Shown one piece after another: positions 17,320 through 24,710 of a stretch of 64,000 bases of DNA (positions are counted from its first letter, which is position 1; each line of letters opens with the position of its first letter). The notes beneath the pieces are model-generated. The model was not told where the DNA came from. It saw only the letters and a list, made by a program, of their open reading frames with translations, and searched no databases. The DNA is from Myxococcales bacterium (GTDB taxonomy: Bacteria; Myxococcota_A; Polyangia; Palsa-1104): contig PNAM01000088.1 of the NCBI GenBank assembly GCA_003170275.1, forward strand, positions 1 to 64,000, in the 5' to 3' direction. Position numbers and translations under genes: made by a program.

Positions 17320-18341
17320 CAAGGCGCCTTCGCGTGCTGCCGTCGATACTCGTCGAGGAGCACGGTCACGCGCGTCATGAGCGCGACCGGCATCAGCTTG
17401 TCGCCCAGCCGCTCGCGCGCCATCCGCGCCGACGCCTCGAGCTCGCGGCGAAATTCGTCGGGCACCGGCACGGTGGTCACGCCCTGGTGCTGGAACAGGC
17501 CGCCGAGCAGCGACTCGTCCTGCCGCTGCATGACGTCGCTGAGCCGCGAGCGCAGGCGCGCCGCCGCCAGTCGCAGCGTCTGCTGATGCTCGATGGGCAG
17601 CCGATCGAACGCGCGGTTGGATACCAGGAGGCACGCGGTCAGGTACGAGAGCCGCACGTCCTCGGCGTACTTGGCCTGCGCCGACCACTGGAACGCGAGC
17701 ATCGCGCCGGGGATCGAGATGAACCCCGAGTGCCGGTTCTCGGCGTAGGCCTTGCCCGCCTCCGCGACGCCGAGCGGCAAGACGTTCCAGCCCATCTCGT
17801 CGAGGATGGCGCGCTGCACGTCGTCGGTATCCCAGATCCAGAGTCTTTCCTTCTTGAGCTCGGCGAGCGTGCGCAGCGGACGCCGCGAGAACACATCGCT
17901 CGGCCCGATCCCGGTGTCGGCGAGGTAGACGAAGCCGTTGGCGCGCGCCTCCAGCTCGATCGCCGGGCGGAGCTGCCCGGCCACGTACGCCGACTCCTGG
18001 TAGGTGCGGTACAGGCCGACCAGTCGCAGCGCGCGATGGGTGGGCGCGCGCTTTTCGCACAGCATGCCGCCCGAGGCGATCCCGTCGAGCTGGCCGCGGT
18101 CGACGCGATCGGCGGACTGCACGTCGTCGCCGGCGATGCCGCCCCACACCCACTTGACGGTGACCTCGCCCCTGGTCTCGGTCTCGACCTCGCGGCCGAA
18201 CGCCTTGAGCTCGCGCGCGAACGCAGTCCCGTCGGGCACGATGGTGGCCATCCGCAGCGTGAGCTTGAGCTCGGGCGCGCCCGCGGCCGAGGAGAGCAGT
18301 GCGCCGGCGATCATCGCCGCACGCAGCGCGAGGCGTTTCAC
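17319..18341 (-). CDS. DctP-like TRAP-type substrate-binding protein, paralogue 1 of 5
   Basis: About 340 aa from GTG 18341, which overlaps the stop of the Ser/Thr kinase gene (GTGA at 18341-18338). Signal peptide ALRAAMIAGALLSSAAG. Motifs: PDGTAFAREL, WVWGGIAGDDVQS, GQLDGIASGGMLC, MGWNVLPLGVAEAGKAYAENRHSGF, AFQW. The C-terminus LLDEYRRQH is a variant of the shared LADYRAEH. Two conserved cysteines (GGMLC, LTAC). It is first in the array and directly coupled to the kinase, which suggests that kinase and binding proteins serve one function. Confidence 0.82.
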   Translation of the reverse strand: MKRLALRAAMIAGALLSSAAGAPELKLTLRMATIVPDGTAFARELKAFGREVETETRGEVTVKWVWGGIAGDDVQSADRVDRGQLDGIASGGMLCEKRAPTHRALRLVGLYRTYQESAYVAGQLRPAIELEARANGFVYLADTGIGPSDVFSRRPLRTLAELKKERLWIWDTDDVQRAILDEMGWNVLPLGVAEAGKAYAENRHSGFISIPGAMLAFQWSAQAKYAEDVRLSYLTACLLVSNRAFDRLPIEHQQTLRLAAARLRSRLSDVMQRQDESLLGGLFQHQGVTTVPVPDEFRRELEASARMARERLGDKLMPVALMTRVTVLLDEYRRQHAKAP

Positions 18342-20275
18342 GGCTGTTTTCCCGGCGTGGCGCCGTTGGCTGCCTCCGCGCCGTTCTGTGCGCCGAGCAA
18401 CAGCCGCAGGGTTTGCCCCTGCTCGATGGTGATGTGGGTGACCTGGCTGTGCCGGCGCGCGCCGTCCCTCACCTCGACGGTGTGGCCGCCGATGGAAATC
18501 TCGATGCCCAGCGTCGGCGTGGTGTAGCCGGTGTTGACGCCGTCGATCCACACCTCGGCGGCGGAGTTGGCGTCGACCATCAGCGTGCCGCGCGGCTGCT
18601 TCTCGGGCACCAGCGCGAGCTGCAGCACGGCCGCCTTGTCGTCGGGCGTGATCGGCCGCGTGAGCGTCTCGTAGCCGGTCTTCTCGATGCGCAGCTCGTG
18701 GAAGTCGTCGTCGGTGACCTCGACGGTGGTCGGCGACTCGCCGAGGACCAGGCGCTGATCTAGGAAAACCGAGGCCCCGTCGGGCACCGAGCGGACGTCG
18801 ACCTTGTGGGTGACCGGCGGCAGCGTGACCTGCACCGCGGTCCGCTCGCCGCTGCGCACCGTCACGGTTTGGCTCACCGGCGCGGTTCCGACGCGCTGGA
18901 TCTTGATCGCGTGCGGCCCGGGCTGAAGCTCGGTGGCGAGCGTGGGCGTGGTCTGCGGCAGCGCGGCGCCGTCGATCTCGACCAGCGCGCCAGGCGGCTC
19001 CGAGAGCACGAACAGCGCGCCGCGCCCGCCGCCGCCCGACTTGCGACCGATGCGCGAGGCGGCGAAGCCTCCGCCGAAGCCCATCAGCACCACCGAGACC
19101 GCCGCCAGCACCAGGCGCTTCTTGCTGCGCGGCCGAAGCGACTTGCGCGCCAGCGCGAGCGCGCCCGAGTCGGCCGGCCGCAGCATGGTCACCGAGCGCG
19201 AATCGATCGGACGCGACGCCGCGCGCGCGCTCGCCTGGCTGCGGGTCAGCGCGCGGTCCACGTCGCTCATCGCCGACTCGAGCGCGGCGGCCATGTCGGC
19301 CATCGTCGAGTAGCGATCGTTGGGCTCCTTGTTCAGCGCGCACACCAGCACGCCTTCGAGCGCCGGCGGCGCCTCGGGCAGCACCTTGCGCAACGGCTCG
19401 GCCGGTTCGTGCACCTGCTTGTAGAGCACCTGGAAGTCGTCGTCGCCGGTGAACGGCGCGCGCCCGGTGATCATCTCGTAGACCAGGCAGCCGAGCGCGT
19501 AGATGTCCGAGCGCGCGTCCACGTTCTTGCCGGAGATCTGCTCGGGCGACATGTACTGCGGCGTGCCGATCAGCTGCCCGGTGCGCGTGAGCGACTGCTC
19601 GTCGCCGCGCTGCGCCAGCTTGGCCAGGCCGAAGTCGATCAGCTTGGGCACTTCGCCGTGCTCGACGTCCGAGGTCAACAGCACGTTGGACGGCTTGAGA
19701 TCGCGGTGGATCACCCCGACGGCGTGCGCCGCGCGCAGCGCCCAGCACAAGCGGATCGCCAGCGACACGGCGCGATCGGTCGGCAGCTTCTTGAGCTCGC
19801 GCAGCCGGCTCGACAGCGTGGTGCCGCGCACGTACTCCATCACCAGGAACGTCGGATCACCGACGACCAGGTCGAGGAACCGCGCGACGTTGGGGTGCTC
19901 GATCGCCGCGATCGCCTGCGCCTCGCGCTGGAAGCGCTGGCGGAAGTGCGCGTCGGCGAGCAGGTCGGGCTTGAGCAGCTTGACCGCCACCTTGAGCCCG
20001 ATCGACTGGTTCTCGGCGACGAACACCTCGCCCATCGCGCCGCCCCCCAGCCGCTCGAGGAGCTTGTAGCGGGCGCCGATGACCTGGCCGATGCTGAGCG
20101 CCTTGCGCCCGAGCAGCCGGGCGAAGTCCTCGGGCAGGGTATCGACGCGCGAGACGCCCCCGTCCGGCGTGCGCAGCCGGGTGGGATCCACGTCGGTGAG
20201 GCCCGTGAACGTCGGGTCCTCCTCTCTATGCGTCTCACCGGGATTCAGGCGATCCCGGTCGATCGGCTTGGCCAT
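18338..20275 (-). CDS. Membrane Ser/Thr protein kinase with PEGA repeats
   Basis: A 645-aa Hanks-type kinase. Residues 70-330 hold the kinase domain: GGGAMG loop (77-82), ATP Lys K99, catalytic HRDLKPSN (D192), DFG-type Asp D214 in IDFGLAK and GTPQYMSPEQ. A membrane segment lies at about 387-407. The outside part (418-625) has three PEGA-like units, for example SEPPGALVEIDG, SVPDGASVFLD and VDANSAAEVWIDG. PEGA domains bind envelope surfaces or peptides. The gene is first in a run followed by five DctP-like genes without a gap. The 97-base upstream spacer to the divergent metallophosphoesterase holds the likely promoter. Confidence 0.9.
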   Translation of the reverse strand: MAKPIDRDRLNPGETHREEDPTFTGLTDVDPTRLRTPDGGVSRVDTLPEDFARLLGRKALSIGQVIGARYKLLERLGGGAMGEVFVAENQSIGLKVAVKLLKPDLLADAHFRQRFQREAQAIAAIEHPNVARFLDLVVGDPTFLVMEYVRGTTLSSRLRELKKLPTDRAVSLAIRLCWALRAAHAVGVIHRDLKPSNVLLTSDVEHGEVPKLIDFGLAKLAQRGDEQSLTRTGQLIGTPQYMSPEQISGKNVDARSDIYALGCLVYEMITGRAPFTGDDDFQVLYKQVHEPAEPLRKVLPEAPPALEGVLVCALNKEPNDRYSTMADMAAALESAMSDVDRALTRSQASARAASRPIDSRSVTMLRPADSGALALARKSLRPRSKKRLVLAAVSVVLMGFGGGFAASRIGRKSGGGGRGALFVLSEPPGALVEIDGAALPQTTPTLATELQPGPHAIKIQRVGTAPVSQTVTVRSGERTAVQVTLPPVTHKVDVRSVPDGASVFLDQRLVLGESPTTVEVTDDDFHELRIEKTGYETLTRPITPDDKAAVLQLALVPEKQPRGTLMVDANSAAEVWIDGVNTGYTTPTLGIEISIGGHTVEVRDGARRHSQVTHITIEQGQTLRLLLGAQNGAEAANGATPGKQP

Positions 20276-20372
20276 ACTGTGGCAGCCCCTGCTATGCGGA
20301 CGTAATAGGTCCTGAGCCCCGCCATGTTATCACAGGAAGACGGAGCCGGGAACGGGTCCGACCCACACCCAC

Positions 20373-21272
20373 ATGCGCCTCGTCCTCACCAGCGATCTGC
20401 ACGTCGACCACCACCCCGAGGTGATCTCCCTGGTCGCCGAGCGCGTGCGCTCGCTCGAGCCCGACGTGCTGGTGGTCGCCGGCGATCTATCGTCGTCGCT
20501 GGACCACCTCGAGCAGGCGCTCGCCGGCCTGCGCGCCGCCGCGCCGCGCGCGCTGTTCGTGCCCGGCAACCACGATCTATGGTGTCTGCCAGATGGGCCG
20601 TCGAGCCGCGAGCGCTACCAGACGCTGTTGCCCGCGCGCGCCCGCGCCGCCGGCTTCGACGCGCTCGGCCGCGAGGCGATCGAGATCGGCGGCCTGCGCT
20701 TCGCCGGCGTGACCGGCTGGTTCGACTACACGCTGCGCAACCAGGCGCTCGACGCGCAGCTCCCGCTCGATGCCTACCGCCGCGGCGCCTGGGGACGGCT
20801 GCGCTGGACCGACAAGGTGCGCATCCGCTGGCCCGACGACGCCGGCGCCGCCCTCGACGATCCGGCGATCTGCGACGAGCAGCTCGCGCTCCTACAGGCG
20901 CAGCTGCGCGACGGCGCGGGCGCACCGACGGTGGTGATCACGCACCACCTGCCGTTCGCCGAGCTGGTCACGTCATTGCAACCCACCCTGGCCTGCGGCC
21001 AGGGGCCCAGGGGCGAGCTGCCCTGGGACTTCCTCAACGGCTTCATGGGCTCGGCCCGCCTCGGCGCCGCCATTCGCGCGACGCCCGGCGTGCGAATGGT
21101 CTTGAGCGGCCACACCCACTTCCGCAAGAGCGTGCTGCTCGACGGCGCCGACGGCCCCGGCACCCTGCGCTGCGAGGTGAGCCCGCTCGGCTACCCGCGC
21201 GAATACCGTCGCGCCGGCCTCGATCTCGCGACCCGCGTCCGCGACCGCGTGTCCCTCGTCGAGGTGTCTTGA
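20373..21272 (+). CDS. Calcineurin-like metallophosphoesterase
   Basis: A 299-aa cytosolic dinuclear-metal phosphoesterase. The motifs are in order: SDLHVD (D8, H10), VAGDLS (D38), PGNHD (N66-H67), ITHHLP and SGHTH near the C-terminus. The substrate could be a phosphoprotein, nucleotide or nucleic acid. It is divergent from the Ser/Thr kinase gene, sharing a short intergenic region, and precedes tRNA-Phe. A functional link to the kinase (phosphoprotein phosphatase) is possible but unproven. Confidence 0.85.
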   Translation: MRLVLTSDLHVDHHPEVISLVAERVRSLEPDVLVVAGDLSSSLDHLEQALAGLRAAAPRALFVPGNHDLWCLPDGPSSRERYQTLLPARARAAGFDALGREAIEIGGLRFAGVTGWFDYTLRNQALDAQLPLDAYRRGAWGRLRWTDKVRIRWPDDAGAALDDPAICDEQLALLQAQLRDGAGAPTVVITHHLPFAELVTSLQPTLACGQGPRGELPWDFLNGFMGSARLGAAIRATPGVRMVLSGHTHFRKSVLLDGADGPGTLRCEVSPLGYPREYRRAGLDLATRVRDRVSLVEVS

Positions 21273-21311
21273 CGCCCACCTGTGCATCGGGTAAACCCGT
21301 TCCGCCTCATC

Positions 21312-21384
21312 GCTCGGATAGCTCAGCTGGTAGAGCAGCGGATTGAAAATCCGCGTGTCCCTGGTTCGATTCCGGGTCCGAGCA
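21312..21384 (+). tRNA. tRNA-Phe (GAA)
   Basis: A 73-base cloverleaf. Acceptor GCTCGGA (21312-21318) pairs with TCCGAGC (21377-21383); the anticodon arm is GCGGA-TTGAAAA-TCCGC with anticodon GAA; the T-arm contains GGTTCGATTCC. CCA is not encoded. The 3' part from 21338 is the left copy of the 50-bp integration repeat. Confidence 0.95.
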
Positions 21385-22312
21385 CTCTCTGAACTTCGCG
21401 CACCGACGGCGGTTTTGGTCTCGGCTTCCGTTCAGTGCGTCCATTAGGTCCAGCCGGACCGTTTCTGTCTGGCACGTATTTGTCACGGTCCGTAGCGCCG
21501 TCGGTCAGCTTCGCCATCGCCTTGGACAGCGTGAGGCGGTCGAGTCGGCCGTACACCAGTTCGACCATGCGCGCCGTCGTGTGGCCGAGAAGCTGCGCGA
21601 CCACGTAGCTATCCACTCCTTGTTGCTTCAACCAGGACGCGAACGTACGGCGCAGATCGTTGGGGCTCACTCTCTCGATGCCGGCCCGCTTGCAGGCTCG
21701 CGCGAGATCGCGCCGCGCGTTCAACCACTCGCCGGCGATGTGGCCGCTTCGATTCGACTGCGATTCCAAAACGGCGGCGAGCATCGGATGGAGAGGGACC
21801 ACCCGCTCGGATCGCTCGGTCTTGGTTCCTGCGATGAGAATGAGCCGCTGCTCGAAATCAACATGGTGCCAGCACAGCCCGTCAACTTCGCCGTCGCGGC
21901 CACCTGTGAACACCGCCAGCATCAACCAGAGCTGGCGAGGTGGCGTCAGCTCGGCAGCGAGGGCCTTGAACTCCGAGTGCGTCAAGTAGCGCTTCCGAGG
22001 GACGTACCGTACGCGGAATGTTGGAATGCACGCGCGCGCATCGCCGTGCATCATGCCGCGCTCTTTGGCAATGGTTAGCGATCGTCGGAGCGCGCACAGT
22101 TCCTTCCGTACGGTCTCGCGTGCCGCCCCTTCATCGAGACGGCGCTGGATGTAGCTCTGCACGTCATCGACGTGGAGGTGGTTCACGTCGAGATCACCAA
22201 TCAACCGAGCAACGTGGCTGCCGCGCTCAACGTACATCTTCACGGTTCCCGGAGCGTTCCCGATACAGCCGCGTGCTAGGACGGTAAAGGGTTTGTTGGC
22301 GGCGACGGGCAT
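21323..22312 (-). CDS. Tyrosine recombinase / integrase
   Basis: A 329-aa phage-type integrase. The N-terminal SAM-like DNA-binding domain (residues 20-90) is followed by the catalytic domain: R139 (TGGRDGE), K164 (GTKTE), the R221 box NDLRRTFASW, H244 (LLGHT) and nucleophile Y254 (VYGRL). The first His of the usual H-x-x-R box is Asn218 here. The last 20 or so residues are the antisense of the tRNA-Phe gene, so the reading frame runs through the attachment site. It should catalyse integration and excision at the 50-bp core. Confidence 0.9.
   Translation of the reverse strand: MPVAANKPFTVLARGCIGNAPGTVKMYVERGSHVARLIGDLDVNHLHVDDVQSYIQRRLDEGAARETVRKELCALRRSLTIAKERGMMHGDARACIPTFRVRYVPRKRYLTHSEFKALAAELTPPRQLWLMLAVFTGGRDGEVDGLCWHHVDFEQRLILIAGTKTERSERVVPLHPMLAAVLESQSNRSGHIAGEWLNARRDLARACKRAGIERVSPNDLRRTFASWLKQQGVDSYVVAQLLGHTTARMVELVYGRLDRLTLSKAMAKLTDGATDRDKYVPDRNGPAGPNGRTERKPRPKPPSVREVQRVLGPGIEPGTRGFSIRCSTS
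21338..21387 (+). other. Attachment site, left (attL, 50-bp core)
   Basis: Bases 21338-21387 are identical to 29434-29483. The core covers the anticodon stem-loop through the 3' end of tRNA-Phe plus three bases. Integration at this core leaves the tRNA intact on this side, next to the integrase gene. Confidence 0.9.
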
Positions 22313-22332
22313 CGCTTTGGGTAAGGTTGTGT

Positions 22333-22366
22333 TTGACTGTACGGCAAAATGCCGTACGCTTCAAGC
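22333..22366 (+). promoter_or_regulatory. Promoter and palindromic operator of the TacA/TacT-type operon
   Basis: GTACGGCAAAATGCCGTAC (22339-22357) is a perfect 7-bp dyad. A -35-like TTGACT (22333-22338) and a weak -10-like TACGCT (22355-22360) flank it with 16-base spacing, which puts the start of transcription at or near the ATG at 22367. Ribbon-helix-helix antitoxins of this type repress their own operon by binding such a palindrome. Confidence 0.55.
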
Positions 22367-22639
22367 ATGGCGAAGGCGAGCGCGAAGAAGACGGCCCGCA
22401 TGGAGATGCGCATCCCGCCCTCGGCGAAGGACTACATTCGCCGGGCGATGGCGATCTCGGGCCGATCGGCCGCCGAGCTTGCCTACGAGGGTGCCAAGCG
22501 GATCGTCGAGGAGCACGAGCGGATGGTGCTCACCGGGCGCGACCGCGAGGCGTTCCTCGAAGCCGTCCAGAGTCCCGCGCCGCCGGCCGAACGGTTGGTC
22601 GCGGCGCTACGCCGCCACGAAGAACTGCGCCGCAAGTGA
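22367..22639 (+). CDS. DUF1778/TacA-type antitoxin (ribbon-helix-helix)
   Basis: About 90 aa. The N-terminal half (KTARMEMRIPPSAKDYIRRA, then SGRSAAELAYEGAKRIVEEH) is the ribbon-helix-helix DNA-binding domain of DUF1778 antitoxins; the C-terminal part (DREAFLEAVQSP, PAERLVAALRRHEELRR) is the toxin-wrapping tail. Start ATG 22367 is preferred because ATG 22349 lies inside the operator palindrome; no ribosome site is seen for either, which fits a leaderless transcript. The stop overlaps the toxin start (GTGA), the usual coupling in this family. Confidence 0.88.
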   Translation: MAKASAKKTARMEMRIPPSAKDYIRRAMAISGRSAAELAYEGAKRIVEEHERMVLTGRDREAFLEAVQSPAPPAERLVAALRRHEELRRK

Positions 22640-23145
22640 AGCTCGCCTTCGAGCCGCTCAAGAAGAAGCACGATCGAGAATCGTTCACGAGTGGCGAGCC
22701 GGCGCTCGACGATTGGTTCCGCAAGCGCGCGCTGCAGGACGTGAAGCGCAACATCTCGCGCGTCTTCGTCGCGATGGACGAGGAGGGCGTTGCGGGCTTC
22801 TACAGCCTGAGCGCCTTCACGATCGCTCTCGCCAGCGTTCCATCCGATGTGGCGCACAAGCTGCCGCGCTATGACGCACTCCCGGCGGCGCTCATCGGTC
22901 GGCTCGCGCGTGCAGAGCGGGTGCGAGGCCAGGGAATCGGTGAGCTGCTCCTCGCCGACGCGATCAAGCGCGTCCTCGCCGTCGACGAATCGATGGCAAT
23001 TTTCGCCATCGTTGTCGATTCGAAGAACGAATCGGCGACAACGTTCTACGGATCGTTTGGTTTCTCGCCGTTTCCCGACACGCCTCGTCGACTTTTCCTG
23101 CTCACTGCGACCGCGCGCGCGGCAATTTTCGCTTCCACGCACTGA
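22636..23145 (+). CDS. GNAT toxin, TacT-type
   Basis: A 169-aa GNAT acetyltransferase, GTG start. TacT/AtaT-type toxins acetylate the amino group of aminoacyl-tRNA and block translation. Visible: N-terminal FEPLKKKHDRESFTSGEPAL typical of this class, acetyl-CoA loop RVRGQGIG (95-102) and the catalytic-region Tyr138 in TTFYGSFGF. It overlaps the antitoxin gene by 4 bases. It probably stabilises the integrative element by post-segregational killing or acts in stress response. Confidence 0.88.
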   Translation: MKLAFEPLKKKHDRESFTSGEPALDDWFRKRALQDVKRNISRVFVAMDEEGVAGFYSLSAFTIALASVPSDVAHKLPRYDALPAALIGRLARAERVRGQGIGELLLADAIKRVLAVDESMAIFAIVVDSKNESATTFYGSFGFSPFPDTPRRLFLLTATARAAIFASTH

Positions 23146-23249
23146 TTCGGCGACGGGGTTCGCATGGCATCGGTCCCTGCTCCGTGCTATGCAGGGCGTA
23201 GTCTCGTTCCAACGAGCGGCGTGAGCGGCCGTCATTTTCCTGCCGGCGC

Positions 23250-23404
23250 GTACCCGGCAGATAAATCACGTGTCCGAGGCACATGAATCGCAACGGGTTC
23301 GCACGCAAAGACACATAAACAGCGTCGCCATTTATGTGCAAAGGCGTTGCGATTTGCGTGTATTCGACGTCGCTGTTTATGTGATCGATTTATCTGCCAG
23401 GTAC
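23250..23404. repeat. 155-bp AT-richer palindromic element
   Basis: The ends are an 18-bp inverted repeat with one mismatch (GTACCCGGCAGATAAATC at 23250-23267 against 23387-23404). Inside, CACATAAACAGCG (23312-23324) recurs inverted at 23371-23383, and TTTATGTGC occurs again at 23331. The block is less GC-rich than the rest of the element and has no credible gene. It may be a short non-autonomous insertion, a recombinase or excisionase binding array, or a transfer or replication origin. The rest of the gap (23146-23249 and 23405-23572) shows nothing recognisable. Confidence 0.6.
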
Positions 23405-23572
23405 AACCATGCGGAATCACGCGATCGGTGCGATCAGGTAAACAGTTTTTCTGCCTCGACGATATTTCGCAGCGCCAGGGGGAGCAGGGTGCCGCAGAAA
23501 TCTCAGTGAGCACATCAAAGACGGCCTATAGAGCAGCTTCTTCGTGCAGCGGAGGGCGAACACGAAGCTGGT

Positions 23573-23878
23573 CTACACTCCCTTTAGGCGGACGCGCTTC
23601 TCGTCGAAGACGGCGTTGACTTCCAGTTTGCCACCGAGTGCTTCGATGTAGCGGCGCAGCACGCTCAGGACGTGATCGTCGCGGCGCTCGAACTCGCTGA
23701 CCTTCGCCTGTGCCATCTCGGCGGCGTCGGCGACGTCGAGCTGCGTCTTGCCGAGCGCCTTGCGCAGCTCGGGCAGGTTCATCTCGATCGCCACCTCGGC
23801 CTGCGCCTGCGCGCGCAGCCGGCTCAGCTTCTCTTCGCCGACACGCTTGCGCGCCCGCCAGAAGGGATATCCTGTCAA
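23573..23878 (-). CDS. Xre/HigA-like helix-turn-helix protein
   Basis: About 101 aa if it starts at TTG 23878; the start is uncertain because no ATG precedes the conserved part. The C-terminal 70 residues are a helix-turn-helix of the HigA-like antitoxin class: MNLPELRKALGKTQLDVADA, then QAKVSEFERRDDHVLSVLRR and IEALGGKLEVNAVF. Such proteins usually pair with a RelE/HigB-like toxin; none is present here. It lies downstream of a second HTH gene on the same strand with a 65-base gap. It is probably a transcriptional regulator within the element. Confidence 0.7.
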   Translation of the reverse strand: MTGYPFWRARKRVGEEKLSRLRAQAQAEVAIEMNLPELRKALGKTQLDVADAAEMAQAKVSEFERRDDHVLSVLRRYIEALGGKLEVNAVFDEKRVRLKGV

Positions 23879-23943
23879 GGGGATGGGTACAAGTGGATGG
23901 TCTTGCTCGGGCGCGGCGACGCGTGCACCGCGATCCGTTCCGC

Positions 23944-24246
23944 CTAATCGCGCGGCGAGCGAAGCAACTCCCACGCCTGCAACTCGAAGGCTTGACAGAG
24001 GCACGCCAGCGTCGTCATCGTGAGGTTCACCGTCGCGGCTTCCACCCGCTGGTAGACGCGAAGCGAAAGCTCGCTTTGGTGCGCGGCCTCCTCTTGACTC
24101 CATCCAGCATGGCTTCGCAGCCGCCGCACGTTGCGGGCGAGCGCGTTGACGATCCCTCGGTATTGACGGGCCGTTCGAGTCGATCTCACTGTGCGTGCTG
24201 GCATGCCGCAACGGAACCGTCGCTCATGGCGTGACTTGAAGACCAC
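23944..24246 (-). CDS. Xre-family helix-turn-helix regulator
   Basis: 100 aa with a Cro/C1-type HTH in the central part: ALARNVRRLRSHAGWSQEEA, then LSLRVYQRVEAATVNLTMTTLACLCQAF. An Arg-rich N-terminal stretch precedes it; an internal ATG (GMPARTVRS) could be the true start. It is divergent from the KaiC-like operon, sharing a 41-base spacer, so it is a good candidate for the regulator of that operon. Confidence 0.75.
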   Translation of the reverse strand: MVFKSRHERRFRCGMPARTVRSTRTARQYRGIVNALARNVRRLRSHAGWSQEEAAHQSELSLRVYQRVEAATVNLTMTTLACLCQAFELQAWELLRSPRD

Positions 24247-24287
24247 GTCTTGCAGGTGACGACTTCGAAGGCGTAAGCTACGGATCG

Positions 24288-24710
24288 TTGAACCGACCAG
24301 ACCCGGCGCAGCTCGAGAGGGCCAGGCGATTGCTGGCGCACGAGGGCGCGGCCGGCGGCGCAGCCACGCGTGCCAAGACGGCCGCCGGCCGAGTCTACGA
24401 CAAGGTCCACGTTCACCTGGTTCCCCTCGTGGGCATCGCCGGTGTCCACTTGCTGTTCGCGCGCAGCGCGAGGCTTGCGCAAGGCGAGTTCGCTCGATTC
24501 GCTGAGGTTTCCATCGACGAAGGCTCGACGAAGCTGCGCGAGTTTTTGCAAGCGCAAGACCCCGCCGTCGCCACGGAGTCGGCCGCAGCCCTGTTTGGAA
24601 ACTTCTTCACGCTCATCACGACCTTCATCGGAGAGCGACTTACGGCGCAGATGCTACGCAGCGCCTGGCCGAGCTTCGACGAGACCGCACCCACGGAGAA
24701 AAACAAATGA
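24288..24710 (+). CDS. Small protein upstream of the KaiC-like ATPase, unknown function
   Basis: 140 aa, TTG start at 24288; the stop overlaps the KaiC-like ATG (ATGA). It is predicted mainly helical, with HLVPLVGIAGVHLLFARSAR near residue 45 and a Phe-rich LFGNFFTLITTFIGERL helix near the C-terminus. It is not recognised as a known family. The coupling to the ATPase gene suggests an accessory subunit of the same signalling unit. Confidence 0.65.
   Translation: MNRPDPAQLERARRLLAHEGAAGGAATRAKTAAGRVYDKVHVHLVPLVGIAGVHLLFARSARLAQGEFARFAEVSIDEGSTKLREFLQAQDPAVATESAAALFGNFFTLITTFIGERLTAQMLRSAWPSFDETAPTEKNK

Noticed and set aside
22349-22366. Start of the antitoxin at ATG 22349
   Set aside because: This ATG lies inside the operator palindrome; the next ATG at 22367 fits the promoter spacing and the usual N-terminus better. 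Not fully excluded.
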